A DNA stretch of 64,000 nucleotides from Allolobophora icterica (GCA_963556255.1 OY744605.1:69522693-69586692), one strand, 5' to 3'. Positions 38,699 to 53,066 are shown, numbered from the stretch's first letter. Translations and numbers: made by a program. Notes: generated by a model from the letters alone, not told the origin.

Positions 38699-38815
38699 CC
38701 CCATTGTCTTAAATGGCGTGGCGCTTATTCAAACGGGCAGCAGTGGTGATGGATCTCACCCGATCAATTCATTAAAAAATGAGCAGGGTCGAGGCCATAC
38801 GGTCGCTATAAAAAA
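38699..38815 (+). repeat. short interspersed repeat, left arm of an inverted pair
   Basis: aaatggcgtggcgcttattcaaacgggcagc to acggtcgctataaaaa matches, in reverse complement, the repeat at 39486-39600 (agcgactgtatggcc to aataggcgccacaccattt). The two copies face each other across the TTC array. Confidence 0.6.
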
Positions 38816-38928
38816 TTATGTGATTTACTTTTACTCTTTTACAGTTTAGCCAACCGGTCTGTTTGTGTGCATAATGTCTAATTTCTCCAAGGCGTAGGCT
38901 AGATAATGCTTCAGTGCTGATTCAGTGG

Positions 38929-39389
38929 TCTTCTTCTTCTTCTTCTTCTTCTTCTTCTTCTTCTTCTTCTTCTTCTTCTTCTTCTTCTTCTTCTTCTTCT
39001 TCTTCTTCTTCTTCTTCCTCCTCCTCCTCCTCCTCCTCCTTCTCCTCGTCCTCCTCGTCCTCCTCCTCTTCTTCTTCTTCTTCTTCTTCTTCTTCTTCTT
39101 CTTCTTCTTCTTCTTCTTCTTCTTCGCATTCTTCGCATTCTTCTTCTTCGCATTCTTCTTCACATTCTTCTTCTTCACATTCTTCCTCGCATTCTTCCTC
39201 GCATTCTTCTTCTTCGCATTCTTCTTCTTCGCATTCTTCTTCTTTGCATTCTTCGCATTCTTCGCATTCTTCTTCGCAATCTTCTTTTTCTTCTTGGCAT
39301 TCTTCTTCTTCTTCTTCTTCGCATTCTTCTTCGCATTCTTTTTCGCATTCTTCTTCTTCTTTGCATTCTTCTTCTTCTTTGCATTCTTC
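38929..39389. repeat. (TTC)n array, partly expanded to TTCGCATTC and TCC variants
   Basis: About 460 bp of TTC/CTT triplets with an internal TCC block (39015-39068) and a distal part interspersed with GCA. It produces long but meaningless frames (poly-Lys, poly-Phe, poly-Ser). Confidence 0.95.
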
Positions 39390-39485
39390 GGGATATATCT
39401 GCGTGACTTGGCCGGACAGCCCGCGCGCAACGCGCCCTGTGCGTCAATCGGCCTTCTAAATGTAAATGTAAATGTACATCTTTTT

Positions 39486-39600
39486 ACATAGCGACTGTAT
39501 GGCCTTGACCCTGGTCATTTTTCAATCAACTGATCGGGTGAGATCCTTCACCACCGCTCCCCGTTTGAATAGGCGCCACACCATTTAAGGTCCACCGTCT
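39486..39600 (-). repeat. short interspersed repeat, right arm of the inverted pair
   Basis: Reverse-complement relative of 38699-38815. See that entry for shared words. Confidence 0.6.
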
Positions 39601-40869
39601 CGTTTATGGGCCGTACTAGGCCGCTGCCTTGACGTGGTCTGTGAACCCGCTAACTGAATTATTGTCCTCCGAGTCCGGTATATGACTTTAGTTATCTGCG
39701 TGACTTGGGCTGGCTGCGTGTCCCCCTCTACCAACCCACTGCTTGACTTGGCCTAGCTGTGAGCTCGCTGCGTGACTCGGCCTACTGACACGCCTAACTT
39801 ACGAGTGCATGCTGGGAATGGTCTTAGTCAGTCAGTAGGCATATACAGTAATCTGCCAAATCCTTCACAATAACTACGTACGTTAGTTAGCGACATTTTA
39901 ATCATGCTATGTTGAAAGACTTAGGTGCGCAACCTGTCGTTTAAGCCCAAAGCTGTCATTTGGATTTGTCACGTAACTGAATAGATAGGCCTAATTTTAC
40001 AACTATCATCACTACGACGTCATCGCTGACTTTGCATCTTCTCTTGTTTTCTTTTCCCCTATAGGCCCTAATCAAGTTCTGTTCAATTGCTGCCTCTTCT
40101 TAACAGGCGAACATAACTTTTGCAAAGAGCTACGAGATAAAGTTCACATCGCAAATACAAGTTTATCAGGCAAAATAAAAACGCCGAACAAAAATTAAGG
40201 AACAGCTCGTGGAGTGGCGAAGCTTACCCCTCCCCCTCCGTCTGACATCACAATCCTAGTCTACTACCTTAAACACTCAGTTCGCTAGAGAGCGCTAGCT
40301 GAATCGAACCTAGACTGACAGTTCGCAAGTCCAACAATTAGGCCTACTTGTCACTAAAGCAGGCCATGGCTCGGTTGGGTGTAATGCGGAATGTTTTCTC
40401 ACGAAACTGTCTAGTGGTGAGGAGCTTTTTCTAAAATTTATGTGGCGCCGCCGTGGCGCATGCGCAGACTCTACCGGTTCTTTCGTTAAAAACGAGGACG
40501 GAAACTGTGTTGCTATAAGTGATTCCCATGAAAATCGAAAGATAACATTTCCCCTCGGGCATATTGTAAAGTTATCCCACAGTTCTGACCCCATGACCTC
40601 GAAACTGGCGACAATAGACACACAGTGGCCTTGCCACTTCCGCCACTATCTCTCCGCCGCTGTCTCCCTAACTTCCTGCCAACATTCATCCATCATACCC
40701 GACCTACATTCCTCCGACTCCCGACATCCAGCAATCTCTTCCTCCTTGCCTTCCTCTTTGCAAAAATCCCTTCCTGCGTCATTCCCTTCCTTCTCTTTCT
40801 TTTTTCTAGTTTCCTCCCAACCTCCCTGCATCAAATCGACCCCTTCATACCTGTTGCCCTCCCTCAAAT
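39601..40869. other. unassigned stretch
   Basis: No gene recognised. A 153-codon frame at 40440-40901 (+) is Ser/Pro/Phe-rich, has no homology I can name, and runs into the next repeat, so I do not call it a gene. Confidence 0.4.
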
Positions 40870-41451
40870 TAGAGAGTGACGCGGTAATTTTCCCACGGTA
40901 AATGGTGACGGCAATGGCGGTTGTACCGCGGTAATGGGTTTACTGTCGAGGTAATACCGCAGTAATGGGGAATGAGCCGGCGATAAAACCGCGGTAATGG
41001 TAATATGGTTTTACAGTCTGCACTAATCATTATCTACACATTGGACCGAAACAACATAATTATTAACTCTGCTACGTAGTCGGAACTTCTGACTAAGTAG
41101 CAGCTGTTTAAAGATATAATAATGCTATATAATTATATATAGTTGTTCTGAAATCTGAACTTCTGACTCGGGACTTGGTTAATGCAAACTTTCGATAATG
41201 TAATCTGTTTTTTATATGTGTGTTATATTAATTCAATCAGCAATACAAATAGCTTTCGAAAGGTAATTGTTTTTTTTAAATTTTGATTAGTGAAAACTGT
41301 TTGCGGGAAATCTGATGTAGTTCTGCGGAGACGGGTGGTGATCGGGAGAAAACCTGCGGAGTTTGGGTAGGGATGGGAATAAAACATACGGGGGAGGCTT
41401 ACTTGTTGCAGGACGGGGATGGGAACGAGATTGTCTCCCCGCGTCACTCTA
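40870..41451. mobile_element. hAT-like element (TAGAGAGTGACGCGG ends)
   Basis: The left end TAGAGAGTGACGCGG and the right end CCGCGTCACTCTA are inverted repeats apart from a 2-base insertion. Flanks CCTCAAAT (40862-40869) and CTTCAAAT (41452-41459) match at 7 of 8. The interior near the left end repeats GCGGTAAT words. 582 bp, non-coding. Confidence 0.7.
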
Positions 41452-41762
41452 CTTCAAATCCCCCCGTCTCTATCGTAACTTGATTCTGGTTTCACTGACC
41501 AATCGGATTGATAGGCTTCTCCAACGAATCATGACGAGTTTCTTACGGTTCATCCCTTGTGCGCTGAGAAGACGGCGCTATAGAAGTCATTACACTTAAT
41601 TAGAAATTCCCCTTCTCCCATCCTCTCTCTCTCTTCCGCCTTACTTGTCTCTCTTCCTCCCTCCACGCTCTGTGTCTCTGCCTGTTTATGTCTCTGTCTG
41701 TCTACATGTATCTATCTCTCCAGCCCTGCATGCCTTTGTCACTCTTTGCCTATATCTGCGCG

Positions 41763-41880
41763 CAGGGGCGTCTACCCCCCCTAAGTCATTGAAGCAACTT
41801 CCCCTTTCCCCGTCTTCTTCCCCTTCCCCTTCCTCCCCCCCCTAAAATGGTGACACACACACACTGACAGATCTCCCCTC
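41763..41880 (+). mobile_element. MITE of the CAGGGGCGTCTA family, left part only
   Basis: Matches the copies at 45172-45345 and 47016-47185 from the left terminus through aaatggtgacacacacacac tgacagatctcccc (split here), then diverges before the right terminus. Confidence 0.65.
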
Positions 41881-42165
41881 TCTATTTCGCCTCTGGGTAC
41901 TGGAATGCGATTTTGATTAGATGCGACACCGCTTTCGATACCTCGTGAATTATAACAACCCCATAGAAATTTTAATATTAGGTTAGATTAGATGGGAAAA
42001 GGGGATCTTATAGAACAGTGTACTGTAGTGTCACATTGTGGATACGGATAAGCTTAGCCGAGCTTTTGGTACCAGGGAAACACAAGGCGAGGGAGAAAAT
42101 CAACTTTAGATGTCAGAAGAGATAGATTAAAAATAGAAATCTTAAAACATAGTCTTGTGCGACTG

Positions 42166-44004
<1,839 letters not shown>

Positions 44005-44009
44005 AAACT

Positions 44010-44513
44010 ACATTACGCCAGCTTATGGTCAACTACATCACGCCACCTTATGGTCAACTACATCACGCCACCTTATGGTCAACTACATCAGGCCATCTTA
44101 TGGCCAACTACACTGCTCCAGCTTATGGTAGACTACATCACGCCAGCTTATGGTCAACTACATCAGGCCACCTTATGGCCAACTACACTGCTCCAGCTTA
44201 TGGTAGACTACATCACGCCAGCTTATGGTCAACTACATCACGCCACCTTATGGCCAACTACATCAGGCCATCTTATGGCCAACTACACTGCTCCAGCTTA
44301 TGGTAGACTACATCACGCCAGCTTATGGTCAACTACATCAGGCCATCTTATGGCCACCTACACTGCTCCAGCTTATGGTAGACCACATCACGCCAGCTTA
44401 TGGTCAACTACATCACGCCACCTTATGGTCAACTACATCACGCCACCTTATGGCCAACTACACTGCTCCAGCTTATGGTAGACTACATCACGCCAGCTTA
44501 TGGTCAACTACAT
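44010..44513. repeat. 25-bp minisatellite with 75-bp higher-order pattern
   Basis: About twenty units of 25 bp, each starting tatggtcaactac or tatggccaactac. Variants recur in the order ...caggcca-ct, ...actgctccagct, tatggtagactac..., giving a 75-bp higher-order unit. Because 25 is not a multiple of three, all forward frames stay open (VNYITPPYGQLH type peptides). Confidence 0.92.
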
Positions 44514-44529
44514 CGCGTGTGGTGAGTGG

Positions 44530-44830
44530 ATGTTAATTGTAATCGAGAATTTATATAGCGCAACTCATAATCAGAGGCGCTCCCGACCCGTGTCAGTGTA
44601 TTCACTGATAAACAGAAATGTTTTAAGGCGCTTACGGAACTGGAGAGACAGACAGACAGACAGACAGACAGGCAGACAGACACAGACAGACAGACAGAGA
44701 CAGAGATAGAGGGGGATGGCAAGCCTAAGGGCCTGAGGGAGGCTGTTACAGCCGGAAGGGCCCACAACCGCAAAGCTACGAGACTGGGCCGTAGCAGTGC
44801 CGGTGTAGTAGGCTGAATAGACTCCCCCCC
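44530..44830. repeat. LINE/SINE-tail fragment with (CAGA)n
   Basis: gaatttatatagcgcaactc followed by cagaggcgctccc resembles the tail of the SINE at 53849. It leads into a CAGA microsatellite at 44645-44702. The rest is unassigned. Confidence 0.4.
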
Positions 44831-45171
44831 TTTTAAACACTCCCGGGTCTATTTATTCTAGGATATATTGACTGGGGAGTTAATTCTTACTAGGACCAAT
44901 TGACCAGTGGAGTGTATTGTTACTAGGACAAAAACACTCCTGCTGGTGATTAGACACTCCAGTGGAGTTAATTCTTCCTAGGAAAAATTGAAAGGGGAGT
45001 TGATTCTTCCTAGTACCAAATGACTCCTACACCGGTGCGCATCCCAGGAACAACCAATGTTTGAATGTTTGTGGGTTGGATGGGTGAGTTTGGTGGTGGT
45101 TGGTAAGATACAATGGGAGCGCGGTACCTTTGTAACTGCACGAGATGCTGAGCACAATGATCGCTGACCTG

Positions 45172-45345
45172 CAGGGGCGTCTATCCCCCCAGTCATTAGA
45201 GCAACTTCCCCTCCCTCCTCTTCCCCTTTTCCCTTTCCCTTCCTCCCCCTCCCACAATAATGATGGCACATACACTGACAGATCTCCCCCTTATTTTTTG
45301 GATGGAGCATTTGCTCCAAGGTTTCTATGGAGTAGACGCCCTCTG
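45172..45345. mobile_element. MITE of the CAGGGGCGTCTA family, duplication CTGACCTG
   Basis: Starts CAGGGGCGTCTATCC and ends TAGACGCCCTCTG, with identical CTGACCTG at 45164-45171 and 45346-45353. It has a pyrimidine-rich interior (cttcccctccctcctcttcc) shared with the copies at 41763 and 47016. 174 bp, so a hAT-type non-autonomous element. Confidence 0.85.
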
Positions 45346-45727
45346 CTGACCTGGTTGACTTGAGACTGGAACATGAAGCTTCCTGATGTATGTCAGTGCG
45401 GTGCCGACAAACGAGGATAATCTTGTATTTTATTCTTTCCTATGATGATATCATATCTGTCATAACGTGTAATAATAACCTCAGTGGTTTTACTGTATTT
45501 CTATAGATATGTGGCTGGCGGCGATGATTCTGGCATTTGGCGATGTGGGTCGATAGAGATGCATGTGAGGGTTGCACTATGGCTCTGTGTCATCGGTGTG
45601 TGTGTGCGCGTATGTGTGTGTGCGTATGTGTGCGTGTGTGTGTGTGTGTGCGTGCGTGTGGTCCGTGTGTGTGCGTGTGTGAGCGCGTTTATGTGGTGTG
45701 CGTGTGTGGGGGGTGTGCGTTGAGAGG

Positions 45728-46456
<729 letters not shown>

Positions 46457-47015
46457 AGGAAGGAGAGACGGAAGTGGAGTCGAAATGGCCGAGGAATCAA
46501 TCCCTGAAATACTCAGAAATGTCAACTGCACGCTCTTCCTCAACCTCTCAGCAAGGAGTCCGAGGAAGCGCCGTTAAGCTACCCCAGAGGAGGTCTGGGA
46601 CGAAGCCCGACATCAGTGGACATTTCCGCAAGGCCGAAGACAAACTCTTAATCTTCAGAGTTCCAGACTCCTACCTACTCTGTGGGCGCCATCCGCTCCA
46701 GCGGTTTTCGGTTATACGTGAGCGAAGTTCATAGAACAGTTTTGTAGACTTTGTTGGTATTAAGTCATCAAAAGGTGCCAACATGTCAGTATTGTGAATT
46801 TGGTGAACTGTATTTCAGACTGAACCACTAGTAATTGCGCATTAATTGTTTATTTTCTCGTGATCAAAACATTTATTTTATACGATGTTCCGGGTGTTTG
46901 TTCAAGATACCCAGGCTCCAAACTTATTGAACGCCCTTGTACTTCAGGTTGAGAAGCATCTATAAGGTAAAGTAAGGTAGGCCTTAAGATGTCGTTAAAC
47001 ACTTTACAGTTCAGG

Positions 47016-47185
47016 CAGGGGCGTCTATCCCCGCCCCCAGTCATTGTAGCAACTTCCCATTTCCTCCTCTTCTTTCCCCCTCTCCGTTCCTCCCCCTAAA
47101 ATGGTGGCACACACACTGATAGATCCCCCCCCCATTTCTTGGATGTAGCATTTTCTCCAAAGTTTCTATGGCGTAGACACCCCTG
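47016..47185. mobile_element. MITE of the CAGGGGCGTCTA family, right boundary copy
   Basis: Starts CAGGGGCGTCTATCC and ends GTAGACACCCCTG. Immediate flanks AGTTCAGG and TCTGCGCG do not match each other, but the right flank matches the left flank of the 41763 copy. Confidence 0.75.
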
Positions 47186-47193
47186 TCTGCGCG

Positions 47194-48450
47194 TATCTTT
47201 CTAGTCTCGGTGTTTAATGAATTTATAAGGTATAAATTATGTGCGTACGTTTCCGTCTCCAGTAACTGTTTGCACGCACAGCTTCCGTCAATGGTCTGCG
47301 CTAGTATATTTCTTTCGAAGACTAAACTATGCAGCACATAGTGATTTATCATTTTCTACGCAGCTGCTAAAGTACAATGATAAGCCATGCGCGCCACACA
47401 AAATATTTTGCCCTTTCACATGTCATCTTAGAAGTTTCGTATGTTACCGTTTGCCGGAACTGAGAGATTTGCCATCCACCGTCTGCTATTTCAACCCGAT
47501 TAGCAATAAATTAATTCAGAAGTGAGACTTTGCATTAGTTGTAGGCCTATATTGTCTGATTTGCATTTCGTTGTGGAAAGAAGTTTGACACTGATCCATT
47601 CAATCGATTCCTCTCGACCTAAACACAATCCTCCGTTACAGCTCCTCTGTATCATTCTCCTCCGTTCTCCCAGTCTGTCCAAATAGTCCCATTGTAGCCG
47701 AATCTATTTTCTTCGTACAGCATCTCTGACTTGACATATTAAGTTGGAGTCGTATGCTTGAGCAGGGTGTCTGCGCTTAGTTCTTAAGAACAGATTGGCC
47801 TAACGATGACGGTGTCTTGGATAAGAACATAAGAACTTCGCAGAACAATCCTTGCCCAACGGAGGCGAACATTGAGCGAGGTCTTCTTTCATCAGGAATT
47901 CGCCGGACATCCCTGACCCGCGACGAAGGAAAGACTTCTCAACGGTGTCTCAAGACTTCATCATCGAAGACTGATAACGCTCGGGTATACACTTCTGAGT
48001 AAGGTTTAACCTAGACCAGCCCGCTGTCAATCATGTATAAACAATAAGGAAGAGAACAAAGCGTTGCAATAAATAAGCAAATAAACAATGAGTAGTGAAT
48101 ACAATTTTTTTAATTTTGGGCGCGTATTTATATAGCGCCTCTTCATAGAAGATTCATCAGATGTGCTCTCGACCTGACAAGACCACGATCGAACAGAATG
48201 GTCTTCAACCGCTAGCAAAAATAGACGCATAGAAAATAGAAGCTCATGTTTGTATACATGCATACAAGCATGTATAGGCCTATTGATGCAGCTTAGCAGC
48301 GACCCTCCATTGATGCCTAGATGACATGGAAATTCTCAGATTATGTGAGATGAGATAAACAGATAAGATGATTGTAGCACAGGTCATCAGCATCACAACC
48401 ACCACCAGCCTCAGCAGCCGCAGCAGCGTAATCGCATCGTGTTTATTATC
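47194..48450. other. unassigned stretch
   Basis: No gene recognised. gtatttatatagcgcctcttc at about 48126 is another tail-like fragment of the SINE/LINE type. Confidence 0.4.
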
Positions 48451-48458
48451 GTCTAGAG

Positions 48459-49331
48459 CAGTGGTTCTCAAACGGTGGTACGCGTACCCCTAGGGGTACG
48501 CCAGGTGTCGGTAAGGGGTACGCGAACAAAATTGAAGAAAGAAATTTTCTATGGGTTTATTCCCATGTTTCTTTGATTAGCTACAGACTATTGAAGTCAC
48601 TATTCTACGTCCATCAATCATACGCTTCTTTTTCTTTAAATTTTCTGAGTTTATGCCCATCTTTCTTTGATTAGCTACGCTATTTTACGTCCACCATGCG
48701 CATCCTATTCTTAAAAGTTTAAATTTTCTATGAGTTATGCCCATCTTTCCAGTTTTGGGTGTAGTTTTGCCGGCAGATTTTTCAGTCCAGGAAAGAGGCC
48801 AGTTTGTTGAACTTTCATGTGATGGTAGATTGAAGAACGAATTCATGAAAGACATGTTATGCGATTTCTGGCTGAAGTGAAGAGCTGAATATGGATTAAT
48901 TTCTGATCGAGCTTAAAAATTTTTGATTCCCTTCTGCACGTCATACATCTGTGCGAAACTGGTTTTCAGCATTGCTTGCGATCGAAGACAAATACAGAAC
49001 AATGCTTGAACTCGAACCAGATTTGTGTTTGAAATTGACAAAATTAATTTTAAACCAGATATTGTAAATCTGTGCTTGTCCCATGTGCTTGTCGAAACAG
49101 GCCCACAGCTCACATTAACACTTTGTAATAATGATTTAATTTTACCTTTTCTTGATATGATTTCATTCTTAAAATAATATTTTAAATTTGTCTAGCTATG
49201 CCATGGTCCTACGCTTAGTGCAAGGGCACTTCGCGCTCGCCGTTTGTTTCTGAGCAGACGGGAACTTTGGGTACGCCAACACTCGATTTTTTTACCTGGG
49301 GTACAATAAAAATAAAGTTTGAGAACCCCTG
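48459..49331 (+). mobile_element. hAT deletion derivative with transposase C-terminal remnant
   Basis: The left end CAGTGGTTCTCAAACGGTGG and the right end GTTTGAGAACCCCTG are inverted repeats, with identical GTCTAGAG at 48451-48458 and 49332-49339. Subterminal ggggtacgc words occur at both ends. On the plus strand around 48815-49060 the peptides LSCDGRLKNEFMKDMLCDFW and, in a broken frame, NWFSALLAIEDKYRTMLELE and PDLCLKLTK resemble the hATC dimerisation region of ZBED5/SCAND3-like hAT transposases. In-frame stops show it is dead. Confidence 0.88.
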
Positions 49332-49654
49332 GTCTAGAGTGGTCAGCTGGTGATGGAGAGGGGCATGGCAATTATCTCAGCCTGAGCGGCCGATCATTCA
49401 TCCATGCGCTGATTGCGATGATGGATGAGAAAGAAGGAGACAGGTCTAGCATGAGATGCTCCATCGACTGCTTCAGTTTGCTTCTGGACCGCAGGTCTGG
49501 ATAGTGGCCCCTAGTACTCTGGTTTCTCGTCCAATGTACCGGAGACATACGTTCTGTGGCCCTGGCTCTAAGGCCAACGGATTTCGACGTATACCCAATG
49601 GTCTCCTGTTCTATAGTTCCTGGTTTTCTGGTCTTTGGTGCCTGGTCTTCTGGC

Positions 49655-49832
49655 CAGGCCCGCGTTAAGGGGGGAGCTAAGGGTGCTGCAGCACCCGGGC
49701 CCGCAGTTTTGAGGGGCCCACATTTTCGGAAGTACATTCAACAAATTTATTGTACTTGTAATAGGGCCCCGCGCTGATGGCTATGTAGGTAATCACAGCA
49801 CCCGGGCCCGCACTAGCCTTAATGCGGCCCTG
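49655..49832. mobile_element. hAT-type MITE, duplication CTTCTGGC
   Basis: The left end CAGGCCCGCGTTAAGG and the right end CCTTAATGCGGCCCTG are inverted repeats. Identical CTTCTGGC at 49647-49654 and 49833-49840. The word cacccgggcccgca occurs twice inside. 178 bp. Confidence 0.9.
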
Positions 49833-49847
49833 CTTCTGGCATGTGTT

Positions 49848-50183
49848 CAGTGCATATTTTAACAGGTTTACACTACTGGGACAAAACCGGGCGTCTAGTT
49901 GATCACCTATTTTGGGGGAATTGATTACCTTTTTTAAGGAAATCATATCTCCAAAAAAGTTTATGACGTTTTCTAGGAATTCATCTCACAAAAAAAGAAG
50001 TTGATGATCGTTTTTAGGAGTTCATCTCCAAAAAATGTTCTTACTAATTTACTACTGGGACAAATCTTCAAACTCCTGCAACATTTGTCCCACTAGTTAA
50101 ACTTTTACCATACATTGCCTGGGACAAATCCTAAAACTACTGGGACATTTGTCCCACTAGTTATACAGTTAAAATATGCCCTG
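49848..50183. mobile_element. hAT-type MITE, duplication CATGTGTT
   Basis: The left end CAGTGCATATTTTAAC and the right end GTTAAAATATGCCCTG are inverted repeats. Identical CATGTGTT at 49840-49847 and 50184-50191. Its left duplication overlaps by one base the right duplication of the preceding MITE. 336 bp, with internal repeats of ctactgggacaaat. Confidence 0.9.
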
Positions 50184-50317
50184 CATGTGTTCCTTGGTCT
50201 TCTGGCCTCTGGTCCTTGGTCTTCTGGCCTCTGATCTCTGGTCCTTGGTCTTCTGGCCTCTGGTCCTTGGTCTGCTGGCCTCTGATCCCCGGCATTCTGA
50301 TTCCAGGCTTTCTTGTC

Positions 50318-51095
50318 AACAGCCTCATAGTCTCCAGGGTTGACTACTGCAACAGCCTACTGATGTGTATACCGACTTGCCAGCTAGATCGAGTAGGTCT
50401 ACAGTCGGTGCATGACTCTGCTGTCCGTGTCACCTATGTCCGAACACCATCCGATCATGTCACTGATCTGCTGCGCAATAACTTACTCTGGTTGCTTGTT
50501 ACTCTACGAATAACGTACACACTACACGCAGGGCTGTAGTCGAAGGTATACGCGGGTATACAGCCTGTACTCAGCTCTAAAGACCGTATACTCACCTCAC
50601 AGAATATTTTTATTCACCTCGAATTAGTTTCTGAAAACTAACCGGTAGCGTGTACTCACCTCGAATTAGTTTCGGAAAACTAACCGACAGCATGTACTCA
50701 CCTTTACCAATACAGCCCTGACTACACGCTGTGCTTGATTACTTACAAAGCACTGAACAACCTCATGTCAGATAATATAACTTCTGCATTCCTCGTAGCA
50801 GACAACGGGAACAGGTCCTCAATGAAAGTCAACTATAGAAGTCCCGCGGTTTTTGTACGAGGTTTGGAACTGCTTGCTCCTCCTCTGTCGCTGGACCCAC
50901 TGCTTGGAACAAGCTTCCCGACCACGTGAAGAATGCGCCATTCAAATCATAGCTCGGTCAAGACCATCTTTTGAAACATTGAATTTTGTAACTCGTGTAC
51001 AGCGCCATTTTCTTCGGCTTCAGCTGATTACGGGGCTATATAAGTTGTCATTATTATTGTTATTGTTATTATTATTATCATCATTGTCATCATCA
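50318..51095 (+). mobile_element. L2/CR1-clade LINE 3' end, split by a MITE
   Basis: Translation gives LIVSRVDYCNSLLMCIPTCQ, QSVHDSAVRVTYVRTPSDHV, TDLLRNNLLWLLV and, after the MITE, ALNNLMSDNI and VFVRGLELLAPPL. These correspond to the C-terminal end of L2/CR1/Rex1-type reverse transcriptases. It ends with a ctatataagttg word and a (TTA/TTG)n tail at about 51037-51098. It has lost its 5' part and is frameshifted. Confidence 0.8.
50529..50720. mobile_element. hAT-type MITE inside the LINE, duplication ACTACACG
   Basis: The left end CAGGGCTGTAGTCG and the right end CAATACAGCCCTG are inverted repeats. Identical ACTACACG at 50521-50528 and 50721-50728. Contains repeated gtactcacctcgaattagttt. 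192 bp. Confidence 0.9.
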
Positions 51096-51367
51096 TCAAA
51101 AATTCAGGAATGCCAATTTTTTATAAATCTGGAAAAATAAAAATGGGCACGACAATTGTGATGATTAAAAGGTATACCGTATACGTCGTTAAAATCTACG
51201 AAACTAATAAACAAGTGGCCATAATAATGTTTATATTTTAAATATTACTCTGTACTACTCTGATGACTGTAAAATTGGTTATCAGAATTCAGTTAATTAA
51301 GTACGGCCTTGCTTGCTCCTTTGTAAGTTTTGCATCTGATTACGCGCTGGTTCCATTGGCCTGTATT

Positions 51368-51713
51368 TAGCGGCAGCGCTACCATGAGTCGCGGTAGGTC
51401 ATTTGACCTGCCTATTTCACTCTTGACCTGCCTTATGACCTGCCTATTTTACTCCTGACCTTTAAAAATTAGTAAAGTAACTAAAGTTTAACGTTTTAAT
51501 TGCTGAATTGTTGAAATTTGAATATGCTGCAGCAATTGGGCTGTAAAAGTTCAATAATAATTTACTTCGTTTTTATATATCTAAGTTATGCCGCTTATGT
51601 TGAGGTTATGCTGCTTGATGCGACAAACGCAAACATTAATTACTTCGACCTGCTGAATAACTCCCATGACCCTGACGCGACCTGCTCAAATTGTATAGCT
51701 GGCGCCGCCACTG
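51368..51713. mobile_element. hAT-type MITE (TAGCGGCAGCGCTACC ends)
   Basis: The left end TAGCGGCAGCGCTACC and the right end AGCTGGCGCCGCCACTG are imperfect inverted repeats. Flanks CCTGTATT and CCTGTATC agree at 7 of 8. The interior repeats gacctgcct several times near the left end and gacctgct near the right. Confidence 0.7.
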
Positions 51714-51721
51714 CCTGTATC

Positions 51722-51835
51722 TTAATAAGTGAAGGACTTCACCCGATAAGTTCATTGGAAACGGAGCAGAGTCGACACCAAACGGTCGCTATATAACGTT
51801 TACATTTACATTTACATTTACATTTACATTTACAA
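51722..51835 (+). repeat. repeat-family fragment ending in (TTTACA)n
   Basis: cttcacccgataagttcattggaaacggagc to aaacggtcgctatataacg is related to 38699-38815. It ends in a hexamer tail of TTTACA, suggesting a retroposed element whose 3' end is cggtcgctatataa. Confidence 0.5.
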
Positions 51836-52171
51836 CAGTGTCATGAACTGCTTGGTGAGAATAATTGTTTACACATCCGAAGGCGTCAAATGTACTGAAC
51901 TGTACATGATACACCTCGTTGGCTGTATACAGTTCAGTTGGAGGTAGCAGTTCGCACAATACAAGATTTATGGAATTTTTGGGTATTTTTATTGTCCCCA
52001 AGTGACTAGATTGTTACCCTTCATGTTTACTGCCTGGTGTGGCAACTTTTTACACGTCGATCTCTCTCGACTGCCGGCGTATTACACACGCATTTTTCCT
52101 TTCAGTATAAGAATATTAAACAAGAATATTATATACCATATATAAATGCATACATACACATAGCCTACGTA

Positions 52172-52312
52172 TGCATGCATACATACATACATACATACAT
52201 ACATACATACATACATACATACATACATACATACATACATACATACATACATACATACATACATACATACATACATACATACATACATACATACATACAT
52301 ACATACATACAT
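52172..52312. repeat. (CATA)n microsatellite
   Basis: About 140 bp of CATA repeats. Confidence 0.95.
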
Positions 52313-53066
52313 GCATACAGGCATAATATACCTTTGTCTAATCATAAACTCCAAAATTTCAAAAGCACCGCTTGAGAGCTAAGACTCGGGCACAAACACA
52401 TAAATAAATGCTGTTAGTTTTGGCCAAAGTCACTATTAGATTTTGATTTTTAACTACATGCTGCATCCTTTCATTCTTCCGTCGCTTGTCTATTAGAGCC
52501 TATGGTTGCTTTGTTGTTTGTGAAACGTGGGCATTTATCTTGCATTGTGCAAGTGACAAAGAGCATGCACCTATGTTCTCGATGTCAATCTAGTACGCTG
52601 GCAACGCTTATTTTTTTGGAACCAACAAAACAGAGATCATGCCATTGCTGTCACTTCCCACGATTGCGTAGCTGGATTACATAGCATTTTTCTTGCATTT
52701 CAGGCAATTCTTAACAATTCCAAAAACTAAAACTTAAAAATTTAAAGAAAAAATTCCGTTAAAAATATTAAAATTCTTAACGTCCAAATACTAGAATTGA
52801 CGTCTATGAAAGCTTTTGCTTGGCCGCAACTTTACGAGATGTACCCGTACAATTTGTCGGCAGGGGCACCGGCAGCGTGACGCACTGGACTCACGTGCGT
52901 CCACCAACCAAATCAAGTCCACAAAAGGATTAGGCCTACGCATCGCATCGATATTTTTGACAATTTCACTTTAATTTTGGTTTATCATACAGTATGTATA
53001 AATAATATCATATGACACTGATATCATAAGCATGACTGTGTTATACTGTGCTCTTGAGTCACTCTG

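Noticed and set aside
38846..39491. Poly-Lys, poly-Ser and poly-Phe frames
   Set aside because: Translations of the TTC array.
40440..40901. 153-codon Ser/Pro/Phe-rich frame
   Set aside because: No family resemblance; its end runs into a hAT-like element, so the stop is in repeat DNA.
44790..45040. Possible MITE bounded by CCGGTGTAG words
   Set aside because: The inverted words (ccggtgtagtaggct and actcctacaccgg) are suggestive, but I could not find a flanking duplication and the interior is a degenerate tandem repeat of ggggagttaattcttacta.
47008..47193. Ordinary target duplication around the MITE at 47016
   Set aside because: Left flank AGTTCAGG and right flank TCTGCGCG do not match; only the distant 41755 flank does, hence the composite hypothesis instead.
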